Below, in pieces: positions 32,274 to 43,264 of a stretch of DNA of 64,000 bases (its first letter is position 1; every line of letters begins with the position of its first letter). The DNA is taken from the NCBI GenBank assembly GCA_026120035.1, contig JALRME010000005.1:1-64000 (forward strand), read 5' to 3'. This DNA comes from Coleophoma eucalyptorum (Eukaryota > Ascomycota > Leotiomycetes > Helotiales > Dermateaceae). The notes below the pieces were generated by a model. The model made no database searches. It saw only the letters and a list, made by a program, of their open reading frames with translations, and was not told where the DNA came from. Both the position numbers and the translations under genes were made by a program.

Positions 32274-35200
32274 CTAAGTTACTGAAATCACGTTCGCCGT
32301 CCCAAGCTGCAGGTTCCCCATGGACTGTGAATTAACATGTTTCTCCTTATGATGCCCGTGTTTCATCTTCTCCACCAAATCCCGCAAGCTCATGTGCTTC
32401 TTCTTAATCTTACCACCCGGCAGCTTAACCTCCATCTTGGGACCGACCCCGTCATCGGATACAGAGGACACAAGGCTATCATGATCGTCGTCGGCTGCCA
32501 TTTCCTGCACAGATGCCGTGGGGGCATGCTTGAGGCCCGCTTCGGCGGTATGAGCCTGGGCTTCGTTCAAGGTCATGTGTCTGGTGCTCTTGAACTTGAG
32601 GCCGTGGTGGCAGGTACGTCGTTGGCCTGTGACGATGCAGTGGACATCCTTCGCGCGCTCATCTGCCTCGCGCATTACTTCGCGCCATTTCTCAATGATC
32701 TCAGCTTCGTATCCCGGCGTGACATCCTCGGCCTCCTTCACGCCCTGAGCTAAGCGACTAAGCATGATGTGTGTCTGGAGACAGAAGTCGGCGGATTTTT
32801 CGAGTTCTTTATACACGCCTCGTAGTAATGAGGATGGCAGTCCGGTCACAGCGCCTACGGGTTTGAGAACAAGTCCCCCGACTCCCTTTACAACACCACT
32901 AAACAGCCCCGCGACCCCGTTTTCTCTAGTCCCATTTATAGGTTGGGTGACGAGACCTGAGATTCCGTCATAGAATCCCTGAACCAGTTCTTTGCCAGCA
33001 ACCTTGACACCAGATTGGAAGTCGGTTATGGACTCGGACTGACGCACAGTAGTATCCCCGTATAATCTTGGAGCATTGTGGAATCCTTGAGCTACACTAA
33101 ACGCGAGATCCATAGGAGCCTTGATGATGGTTTCGGCAGCTTGAGTGGCGACTCTAGTTGCATGGCCCGGGCGGCGCTTCATTACTTCGTCGCGTTTGAT
33201 AGGGAAGTCAGGGTTACTGGGGTCGAGAATACTTGAAGCGTGGGAAGAATTGGTAGATAGAACTGTAGAAGTTGTACTAAGTGCAGATGTGGACTTGTTG
33301 AACTTTGAGAACGGTGGTATATTGGCAAATTGGTTACCGGGAGTTGCATCGCTGGGAAGGCTAGTAGTACTATTGTTTGCACTGGTGTCAAGAGACTTCA
33401 AAGATCCAGTCCCTGGTAGTGAGGTGTTCGATTTATTGAGAGATTTATTCCTTGTCAGGGAGATATTGGAACACCCAAATTTGCTGGAACTTTTGTTACT
33501 TTGTGCCTTCAAAGCTTGATAGAACTCAGTGGGAAGATCGGCAACGCCCATGGCCAGTGATCCGAGGGTGCCAATGAGGGTAGAGGTGACGCCAGAAACT
33601 GGATCCCAAGGTCCGTCTTCCAGTTCGTACTCTCGTGAGCGGTGACTACAGCCATGTTAGACTATTTTCATATGAGGAAGAATAATACTTACAGTTTTAG
33701 ATCTTGCAAGTCTACCAGTCCATGATTAATCAACACTGTAGCTACCACGCCACTGAACTTTACATCAGTCTTCTTAACCGCCCAGATGGCGGCACGATCT
33801 GGAAGAACAGAGCATCTTATGTCGTCCCCAAGCTGGCTATGGAACTGAGCAGCACCTTCTTCGCAACCCTTCTCCGCGGCAATGCTATTCCCCAATTCTT
33901 TGGCCTTGATTAGAGTTTCTGGTTTGAGAGAAAACTCGAGTTGAGAGACCAAATTATCGACGTTAAGACTTTTGTATGGAATCGGCGATGGTCCAGCCCC
34001 CGCTCGAGCGATCATGGCCCCCCAGAATGGTTGGTCACCAAAGAAAGGAACGACCACTGTTGGTTTGCCAGCAGTAATTCCAGCTGCTGTAGTTCCGGCA
34101 CCTCCATGGTGGACAACAGCTGAGACATGTTGGAAAAGCCAGTCGTGTGGGACATTCCCAAGCATGAAAATTTCCTCTGGTTGGCCTAACTCAGATGCAC
34201 CAAGTCCTCCCCAGCCTTTGGAGACCAGTGCTCTGATACCAGCTTTTTTGACGGCGTCGAAAATCATCTTAGTCATTCCATCCGGATTATCAACCACGAT
34301 TGAACCAAAGCCGATGTATACTGGAGGTGGACCAGCTGCGAGGAATTCAAGAAGGGCTGGATCAGGAGTGTAAGAGGAAGCGAGAGAGAGGAAATAAAAT
34401 CCGGACACTGAAATATGGGGTCCCCAGTCTTTCGGCTTGGGAATAAGTGCTGGCGACCTATGATTGTTAGTCCGGAAGACCGTAACTAGCAGATCAAAAG
34501 ACTTACCAGCAGTATGTGAAGGGAACCCGCAACCTGCTAGCCATTCCTGGTGCCCACATCAGACTGATAGGTTGCAGATTCAGTCTAGTTTTCCGGAACT
34601 TGTTGATAATATCTCCCAAGCCCTGCCAGGTAACCATTTCAAATAGTGCATAACTAATAAAGTTCGTTTGATCGCCATCTGCGTTAGAAGATTTAATATT
34701 AACAAGTGGATGCGGGAATGACTTGGTCGGTGACCATGGCATGGTGAACATCATATGACATGGAATTCCTAGCTTTTCAGCGCAATGGAGATAGGCAAAA
34801 CTAGGTGGGTTTGCAATAATGCAATCGGCGATAAAAGGAGCGGTTTCCTCCTCGCTATTCCGGCCGGCTTCAAAGATAGCTGGGCCAGTGCCATCCCCAG
34901 CTTCGATGCAGGATCGCCAGCAGCCCACAAGCATTTCGTACGTCCCCTTTCTTCTCTTTCCCACCTCTCCGCTTCGAAGGGTTTGAACATCAGGAATCAA
35001 GCCTGGGTTATGAACCATAAAGGCCATGAGCTCGGCGGGGTCACCTCCGATATTGAAGAACCGGAGGCCATTCTCCTCTACGAATTCTTTGAAGACCAAA
35101 TGCGTCGCAATCCGGACTCTGTGCCCATACTTCTCATGAAGTACTTTACCAAGAGCCACAAAAGGTTGGACATCACCACGAGATCCAACTATCTGAATCA

Positions 35201-35598
35201 CCACGTTGAGAGCGGGGAATCCTTCACTTGATGGTTTGGTCAGATAGTCCGGAAGATCAGGGATCATGTGAGCATCGTCCGGTGCGAAACCAGGCTGCAA
35301 GAGTTTTGTTAGCTGCGATGAATTCTCATCGATGATAACATCGAGGCCATGATCTACAGAACATATGCTGGTAAGTTATTGCCGAGCGTGAACCGAGGGC
35401 CACAGAGATCTCACCAGTAAGGTCAACTGAGGTAATGAAACCTGGCGCAGAAATGCTGATACGTCTTTTGGCCCTCTGATTGTCGTTGTTGCGTGCATTT
35501 GGAACATCTTGTAACAGTGTAGGCGCTGGCTCCGTGTTGCTGGCGGGGGCACTGGTGATGGCAACAGCTGCAGCTGCTGAGTCTACCGGGTCAACCAT
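32274..35598 (-). CDS. UDP-glycosyltransferase (GT1, sterol-glucosyltransferase-like)
   Basis: Four exons (35598-35415, 35353-34507, 34457-33693, 33645-32274) with introns of 61, 49 and 47 nt encode 1055 aa. After a low-complexity N-terminus comes the GT28-like donor half (LNVVIQIVGSRGDVQPFVALG near residue 100), then the GT1 C-terminal half with VYIGFGSIV, NVPHDWLF and the UDP-sugar motif HHGGAGTTAAGITAGKPTV near residue 460. This order matches ATG26-type sterol 3-beta-glucosyltransferases, but the GRAM and PH domains of ATG26 are missing. The long C-terminal third has a glycine-rich helical section (GLFSGVVKGVGGLVLKPVG) like that near the C-terminus of VPS13/ATG2 proteins, and a basic His/Lys-rich tail. 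It probably glucosylates a sterol or other lipid at a membrane. Such long forms occur widely in filamentous fungi. Confidence 0.92.
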
Positions 35599-37116
35599 TA
35601 TGGGCGACACAAATCCGGCGCCGTTTTCCGATGAATTATTACCTTTCCAGGGCTGAGCGATGGATACCGAGCAGACGTGCGATACCTATCTATGATATCT
35701 GCAAGACTGGGAGCGACCCACTTCCTTGGGGCGACTCGCAAAAGATTACCCCAGATTGCTTATCGTGGTGCATTCGTCGCGGCCGACCGAGATGCAGGAT
35801 AATACTTAAACGCCGGGGCCAGTACGGTGCCAAGAGGGGCGAGTCTGATGGGAAGCACCCGCTCTACTGGATGGATTTTAACGTCAAGATGTAGATATGT
35901 ATCTGCCTGCTGGTCTGCCTGTCCGCCTCTCACGAAGTGGCGATGGAGATAATGTGAGGTTGCGTGCTCTCCGTCTGCAGTCGCCATCAAGTCGGCTCGC
36001 AGCGCTCGCTACATCAGATAAGAAGGGTGGTTTATGTAATCGCTGAACACGGTCATCAGGCGGCGAGAGGCCAATAAGGTTTTCGTAGGATTTCCACAGA
36101 GTTTTCCTGCATCCATCGCGCCCATTGCGGTAAATGTATGCTGGGACGTGCATTCACTCAAGCATGCGGGCTTGCTGACTGTGCATGGTCTTACTGTGTC
36201 GACAGCGCACCAGTTTCCGTATAAGGCCCAGTGCGCTGTAAAACGAGGATATTCACAGCCGAACGACTTGGTAATTCTGTACCGGGTTACTGGCCATATG
36301 AAAGTTGACCCTTGACTCTAAATAGCCGGCCTACAGGTTGAGTGTGGTCGAGCTTCCCTACGGAAGAGATGCTCATGTGAAAAGTCAAAAGCGGGATTAC
36401 CGGGCACAAAGCCACTCGGCTGTAGCCAATCACCACCAAAGAGATCTGCATCTCGTATAACTATACGCCATACGCAGTTTTCGGTGACCCAAGGCCTAAG
36501 CTATACAGTTATGACAGTACGCGGCGACCCTGCCAACACCTGCCGGCTGGGGTGCGCTAATCCGAATATGGTCCATAATCATCCCCGTATTCAGTATTTC
36601 AGTGGTGCAAAAACTCTAATTAGATGCCCTGGCAGCTAGGATGAGCTAGTCCGAACCTGATCATCTCCCTCCGCCGCTTTGTTTTTGAATTCCCCACGGC
36701 TAACCTCTTTAGCGATTAAGGGTTCAATTGTTGACCCAGCTCTCGACCGCAGGGCAAGGCCGTGGGCAAAAGCAGCACATGCACCAGTAACTAGATTGGG
36801 TTTAAGGGGGCCCAGCTAGCGGGAGGAGGGGTCTGTAATCTACACCTCATTATATCTTAGTCCTGCTGCGTCTGCATTTCTACTTTATCGGCCTTAAGCA
36901 CGTACACACGTGCGGCCCGCCTCAAGATCCACGACCTGGCTGACATTAGTGCAGACGACGCAGAGGGCGATCCCTTCCTGCACTGTTGGCTCGACCGTCT
37001 CCACCGAGCAACCCGAAGCAACGTCCTCTTAACCAGATCCATCCTCCTCTCCAGGACCTTCGAGGAGTACGGGGCAGCATCATCTGGACACCAGATACCT
37101 CACGACCACCGCCAAG
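35599..37116. promoter_or_regulatory. Divergent intergenic region, no gene seen
   Basis: 1.5 kb between the outward-facing glycosyltransferase and DUF2985 genes. Both promoters lie here. Short open frames only. Confidence 0.5.
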
Positions 37117-38647
37117 ATGTCAGGTGCAGAAGAACCCAATCGATCTGAGCAGCTTGCTTTCCCAACTCTGCCAGACGTTCAAGAAGGTGTAACTCAGGAG
37201 GACACGCCTAGTCAAGCTGCAGCTCCAGCCACTACAGCACCAAGACGGACCCGAGGCCAATCGGCAACGGGTGCTTTCCTCCGCAATGTTCAGGAAGATT
37301 TTGCTACGTCCAAGCTGCCATTGGGTTTCTTTCAGGCCTCAGGGCAGGTGGTCTCTAGTGCTCCCACGATCAACGATATCCAGAATGGAAACCTGGATAG
37401 TAATGGCTGGTCGGGTGTTGCTCAGCGCCGCAATAGCCAGGCCCATAAGGAGAGCGACTTTGCCCTTTTGAATAATCTTGCTCGGCAACGGACCCCGACT
37501 GGCTTGAGTGTTGTGCGAAGATACACCCAAGCTACAATCCCTGAGGTTCCAGTGAGCACTGATGTCGAGAAAAAAACAGTTTCAGACAACACGGTTCTTG
37601 AAAAGAGCAATCTTCAAGATGATGCTACGTCTCATACCAAAAGTGGTGACCCCAGGCTACCATATGCCAATGGCTATCAGTTCCCACCAAAGCATACCAA
37701 AATGCAGTCGGTCAAGATCGGACTGAGGGCCTATTGGAAATTCCTCTGGACTCCTTTCGGGTTCCTGCTGACGATTTATTCGCTGAATATCGTGGCATGG
37801 GGTGGAATGTTGTTCCTGGTGTTGATCGGTGCTGCACCCGCCAGTATGTATCCCTTCCCTCTTAATTCCTCACATCACCTTCTCCATCGGGCACTTAAAC
37901 TAACACCTCACAGTGTGCCCACCGCATGCAAAATATTCTTGTAACGATAAGCGTTCATCCAAGAACACTTGGATTGAGATCGACTCGCAAATCCTGAACG
38001 GTCTCTTCTGCGTCACGGGTCTTGGCCTGATCCCATGGCGCTTCCGTGACCTCTACTACCTCATGAAGTTTCGCATACAGCATGATCCTATCGGCCTTCG
38101 CCGCCTGGCTGGCATCAACCGTGACTGGTTCCGCCTCGAGAAGTTCGAGGAAGTCGACATCCTCTGGGATCCAAAAACGATGGAAAAGCCAGCTGAGATT
38201 CCAGAGACCGCCTTTGCCTATCCCCTCGAAAAGAGCCCAGATCCACCTCTTACCGGGGAGCGAGCTCCACCGACGAAGGTCTGGAAGCTAGATTTTTATA
38301 TCTGGTGCTATGTAGCCAACACGCTTCTCCAGATCATGCTTTGCGGATGTATGTGGGGCTTAACCAAGTACACACGCCCTTCTTGGACGACAGGCTGCCT
38401 GATTCCAATTGCCTGTATTGTAGCTGCTGCCGGTGGCTACGTGACAGCTATGGAGGGAAAGAAGGTGAAGAAAATCGAGGGTGTGCCAGTCTCGGAGGAG
38501 GATCAGGAAATCCTCCGGCAGATGAGAGAGAAGGACGCATTGAATTCAGGTGGTGAGACTGGCGAGGCACCACAGTTTAGAACTATTACCGAACATCATG
38601 GCGAACGCGTCAGTGAAGACCAAGGGCCAATGGATGAGAGAGATTGA
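37117..38647 (+). CDS. DUF2985 integral membrane protein
   Basis: Exons 37117-37843 and 37914-38647 (70-nt intron) encode 486 aa. The first about 200 residues are polar and likely disordered and cytoplasmic. Then LRAYWKFLWTPFGFLLTIYS begins the DUF2985 region with membrane helices at about 212-240 (WGGMLFLVLIGAAPA), a CNDKRSSKNTWIEIDSQILN loop, a second pair around NGLFCVTGLGLIPWRFRDLYY and two more near 370-425 (IWCYVANTLLQIMLCGCMWG, then LIPIACIVAAAGGYV). The C-terminus is charged. DUF2985 proteins are fungal membrane proteins without a settled function. The splice join restores the family sequence AAPAMCPPHAKYSCND, supporting the model. Confidence 0.9.
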
Positions 38648-38942
38648 TGTTCAAAGGATGATGAATGTCATGCTGTAATTGTATCAGATGGACAAAGCAT
38701 TTTGGAAACCAGTCCTTGCTATATTGGCAATATTTGAAGGTCGTAATAGTCATTGGCGTTCCAATGGCAAGCGCTGGTAAATATTTTGGCTCCGCCGTTT
38801 GTGTGCTTTTCGAAGGATTAGAATCTTAGGTTGCATGTGCCATAAATTGGAAACTGGCCTAAGGTATAGTTTCTATTTTATTCTTCCCTAGCAACCTAAC
38901 TAATCATATTAACATCATAATCCCAAAAATAAAGACTTACTC

Positions 38943-39881
38943 TCAATCAGCTCTTTCCAAAGCACTCCTCCAAATCCCGTCCACAAACCCCCAATAAACC
39001 TCCTCCTTCTCCTTCCCGCCCACAAACAACTTGACATGCTCCGCGCCCTTGATTCGACACGACTTCACCTCCAGTCCCCGCTCCGCCGCCTCTTCAGCAT
39101 GCTTGATAATATCCCTCGCCTCCACAACCTGATCATCTTCCGAAAAGACATACCCCCGGACCGCCTTCTCATTAAGTAGCCGTTTGTCATTCAACCCGTC
39201 CCGCGGGTTCCACACAAAATCCTTAATCAACGGCGTGCAATGCACCGTGAAGACGATGCAGGCCTGCAGCAGAAACATACTCACATAGAACGGGATGTAC
39301 ATCGGCCACGACATGCGGGCACCCGCAACCAGCAGCGCGCGGAGCCCGGACTGGAAATGCGGGATCCCGGGCGACGAGTCGTAGACGACGGTTTTGGCGG
39401 GCAGGGCGGTCTTGGTCTTGGTCTTATAAGCGCCGACGATGTTGTACAAGCGCTTTGCGCCGCCGCTGCTGCAGACGTGGACGTGGAGCCGGTCTGGCGC
39501 GCCAGCGGGTGGCTCGGAGAGCAGGGCGGAAATCACGGGTTCCATGTCTTGCTTGCGCTTCTGCTCGCTTTCAAACAGGAACTGGTTGGTGTTGATCTTC
39601 ACGAGGATGATGCGGGCTCGGGGGTACATGAGCTGGTAGTGGGCGGTGAATTTGGCGATGTGTCGCGGCTGGGCGTTGAGCCAGGCGCAGAGGAGGATGG
39701 TGGTTGGGGCATCTTTGGAGAATTTGGACGAGGCGGCTGTCGAGGGTGTTGATGCATCTGGGGTGTATATGAAGATGTTTGGTGAGAGTTTGACGAAATT
39801 GTGCAGCGGCTTGATGGTTGCTGGCATGGTCATTTCTGAATCGGGTTTTAACGCCGTACCGCTGGTGATAGAGGAAGACAT
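38943..39881 (-). CDS. TMEM53-like alpha/beta hydrolase (DUF829)
   Basis: Single exon, 312 aa. From about residue 60 the sequence follows the DUF829/TMEM53 pattern: TTILLCAWLNAQPRHIAKF, a strand around RARIILVKIN, a nucleophile-type elbow HVCSSGGAKRLY near residue 137, VVYDSSPGIPHF, a hydrophobic section at about 188-215 (WPMYIPFYVSMFLLQACIVF), YVFSEDDQVVEARDI with the Asp region and GAEHVKLF with the closing His. In animals TMEM53 is a nuclear-envelope protein; the fungal members are uncharacterised, and enzyme activity is unproven. Third-position GC is high. The next gene upstream is 1.5 kb away. Confidence 0.88.
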   Translation of the reverse strand: MSSSITSGTALKPDSEMTMPATIKPLHNFVKLSPNIFIYTPDASTPSTAASSKFSKDAPTTILLCAWLNAQPRHIAKFTAHYQLMYPRARIILVKINTNQFLFESEQKRKQDMEPVISALLSEPPAGAPDRLHVHVCSSGGAKRLYNIVGAYKTKTKTALPAKTVVYDSSPGIPHFQSGLRALLVAGARMSWPMYIPFYVSMFLLQACIVFTVHCTPLIKDFVWNPRDGLNDKRLLNEKAVRGYVFSEDDQVVEARDIIKHAEEAAERGLEVKSCRIKGAEHVKLFVGGKEKEEVYWGFVDGIWRSALERAD

Positions 39882-41245
39882 CTATATGAAATGGCGGAGA
39901 ACAACTGTGACCAAGGAAAGTCTTTAGAGAGTGCCTTTACTATTCCCTCTTTACTTCTTTTCTACCCGGAATAACCAGTCTATGTGTGTTCTAAATAGCA
40001 ATGTCTGAGTAAATCCTGGCCGATAATAAAAAAGTCGCGTACTCGGTAAATACGGAAGAGCTGCGTCTAAGATGGAATATGTACAGCACAACCTACGAAA
40101 AACGAATAACCAGAGCCAGTTTAAGTATTGATATCGGTATCGGCCAGCTTTGGTGAGAGGCGCAGAAAATGTTGGGAAACAAAGAGATTCGAGACGCCTC
40201 CAGGAATAGACCAGGTAGCATCAACAAAACCTATCCTGGCTATTAGAGCTGGTGGAGCAAATTTCGGAGCGGAACTGACTCGCTTGTGCTCGTCTCGCCG
40301 CGTATCGCTGCGTTTCGCGGGGATCTGACACTTAGTGCTATGATCTTATCGAACTGTGCCTGGAGGGCTAGTGATGCGGCACAGCTTATGATGTGGCAGA
40401 GCTAAATTCCGTAGGTGAATAACGAATCACAGGAAGACATGCTTAACATGTGCTTCATTATCCCACGGATTACATCTGGTCGTCTTGCTGACGAGTTGGC
40501 TTTGGCGTGCTAGTCAAACAGCCCTGACGCACTGTGTACTTCCATGAGTTTTATCTCATTGGGACAAGTTTTTCAAAATCTGGGATGACGTATCCTTATC
40601 TTTGCGTTACCTACTTAGTGCCACAAAGCTCATGCTCATCTCAACTTTGTTCTGTATATCCAAGGCACCTTGGTAGGAGCACCTGCTGCCTAAAAGACGT
40701 ACACCGTAGGCAGTAAACGTTGTGTTTGAAAGAGTCATCTTAGAATAGAATCAAAATTCGTAGAGCAGAATGTTTGTAAAGCAGTATCGTAATAGAGCGA
40801 GCTGGCAAAGTAAGCCATTTCACGTGTCTAGCATCATCACCCTTCCCTTCACTAGACGCCCCACCAGCCCAAGTAAGATCATCGAGCTTTGGAAGCGTAC
40901 CACCACATACTTGATGGGTATGATCCTTGCAACAGAATTAACCTGAATCCTAAAATCCCCCATGGTTTCATTATTGCAAGGGTATACAGGAGAAATTGAA
41001 CATTAGAAAGTCAGTTGATGGCACTGTAAATTCAAGAGATTCAATTCACACGTTACCGCAAACAATCTAAATATTATTCACCTTAAGCAATCTCCGTTTC
41101 TCAAAGATTTCAATCAAAGATTTCAACCAAGATCATGATTCGGCTGGCTAACGACAACAAGAATTTGTAAATCTAGTCATAGTCAATAAGCAATTCCAGC
41201 AAACAATCCACATGCCCATTACACATACCAAATAGCTCTGAATGT
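39882..41245. other. Intergenic, no gene seen
   Basis: About 1.36 kb holding the promoter of the TMEM53-like gene and the 3' region of the HET gene. The part after 40900 is AT-rich like the HET locus that follows. Confidence 0.55.
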
Positions 41246-43131
41246 TCAAAATAGATGACCCTTCCCTTTATTCATCAACACACAGTCATGCTGGAGCATG
41301 CCCATCCCAATTCGTTCATATTCATCCAGAGTCTTTCTAGGCTTGAGAAACAATACGAAATACTTGCAGCCCTCCTGTTGGACTGACCACCCGTTCTTCT
41401 TCGCAACGACAACAGCATACTGCACCGTAGGACTTTCGGCTTCCTCATCAATGTTAATCCATCCAATTTTTGACCCGTCTGAAGCTATAAGTAGGTATGT
41501 CGTATCGCTTTCTGCTTCAGTCTTTATACCATCATCTTTAAATTCCCAAATAGTGGCAGTCAGGGTTTTGGCGTCAAACTTAAGACCTTCGATCAAATCC
41601 AAGGTGCCAAAGGATTCGTCTACAAATTTGATGGCCCCTTCATAAGCCATCCAAGACCACGACGGAACTTTAGAGTCCTTGTACTCAATTTTTCTCGTTT
41701 TCTGGCCCGTAGGTAGTGTTCGTTGCCATAGTAGGGTTCTGTGATGATACCAATCAATGACGCCGTGATGTATATCGCATGGTAACGCCTCTCCAATACG
41801 GCTCATTAAGCCTGAAATAGCAACAGCGATATCGGTTGGTATGGAAATTTCACGTCGCATGTAATCCTCTATTAAATGCTGAAGGAATTTCAGGGTGGCA
41901 CCAAAGCCTGACCTACGAAGCCGATTTGGAAACTTTGGGTCAGTGTCGAAGTAATTCCTACTTTGATCCTGGCTAATAGATATTTGATAAGTTAGTTATA
42001 TTTCCATAGGTTTAATAATATATTATTGTTCTTGCCTTCTTAAAAAGAGTTTGCCTCCTGCATAGATTCCCTCTCCACATTCCCCGTATACTTGGTTTGT
42101 GCCAAAATGGATTGTTCTTGATGACAGAAATCTCTCTTGCAAAACCCAGGCTCGATTATTAAGGTTGCCTTTGTTGATATCATTTTCAAAGTCTGCTATG
42201 TTCGCAGACACATAAATATGTTCACCTGATGGATCTTGGACATAAATGCTTTCATAATCAGCTTTTATATCTAGAAAACCAGCGTTAGAATTTTCAGCCG
42301 ATGTTGCAGCTATTGTGCAGTATGCTAAGGCGAAAACGTGTTGCATTCGCTCTGACTCTTGCTTCCAGTCACCATCTTCACCTTGGATGATACATAGTGT
42401 ATCAATCCAAAGGTATTTAATACCAAGGTTACGAGTGAACGTAATAGCGTCTTGGAATGTCTTTGGAAGTTCGCTTATCTTAAACCCCTTTTGACGATAT
42501 TTAACGTTACTCGTGTTAGTAAAATACGGTGGGAGTGTCTTAGAATTAGATTGACCCCAACAATGGGATAAAGCGATGTATCGATTTTTCTTTCTCTTTT
42601 GTGTAACAAGCTTATCTAAGAACTCCTTAGCAAGGTTTCGAGAGAACTTGTCAAGACGAAGGTCATCCGCGTTACTCGATGGATTAACATTAAGAAGCCG
42701 TGTAGGTAACATATTCTTGTTATACTGATGTTGTTGGCATTCGTGGTCTTGATCGCATTGGGCGAGCCAGGCCTGTAGATATGGAAGAAACGGCATGTTT
42801 CTAATAGGAGAAGGACTAGCCTTGGATCGTTTCGAGTCTAGATATACCATAATTAGTTAGTATACCAATGCAAATACACAACCCTAGAGAAGATCACCAT
42901 ACCTCGCCATAATCTAAGAATACGTCTAGGTTTGGAGGTTGCGCTAGGATACAAAGCTATTACTTGATCTTCGTTCTTAATAAACGCATCCGACGTGTGA
43001 ATGTCGCCGATCTTCATAACTCGATATAATATAAAGGTACAGAAAGGACACTTATGTACGCCATTATCTAGTGTTGACAGTTTCACAAATCCACTGGAAT
43101 TTAGAATTGGCCTACAATCAGGGCATAACAT
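41246..43131 (-). CDS. Heterokaryon-incompatibility (HET) domain protein
   Basis: Three exons (43131-42903, 42837-42036, 41972-41246) encode 585 aa. The first intron (65 nt) is GT-AG with an ACTAACTAAT branch site; the second (63 nt) is GC-AG. The start has paired cysteines (MLCPDC, HKCPFC). The HET domain is complete: RYIALSHCWG near residue 165, IKYLWIDTLCIIQGEDGDW, a middle segment around QHVFALAYCTIAATSAENS and RAWVLQERFLSSRTIHFG with YGECGEG after it. HET domains act as cell-death effectors in fungal non-self recognition. The C-terminal about 240 residues follow the usual IAVAISGLMSRI and WSWM pattern. Frame is open upstream of the ATG to a TAG acceptor at about 43220, so a further 5' exon inside the adjacent repeat array is possible. 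Confidence 0.88.
41973..42035 (-). other. GC-AG intron in the HET gene
   Basis: Donor AAG/GCAAGA and acceptor ATTAG, with a consensus branch site AACTAAC about 25 nt before the acceptor. No GT donor in the neighbourhood can restore the frame, whereas this join links LFLR to SQDQSRNYFDTDP and keeps the HET frame. Direct RNA evidence is lacking. Confidence 0.7.
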
Positions 43132-43264
43132 AACTGTCCCAGAGATACTTTGCTCCGACGAGCGGTCCTGTACAGGTCTACAACAAAACTGCTCGTCTAG
43201 GTAATAGATCCAAGGCTCGTTCTACACAAAATATAGAAACATGTATTAGTAGTCTATTTCCTCT

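Noticed and set aside
39240..39752. 170-codon plus-strand frame opposite the TMEM53-like gene
   Set aside because: Antisense shadow of a GC-rich coding exon; no motifs of its own.
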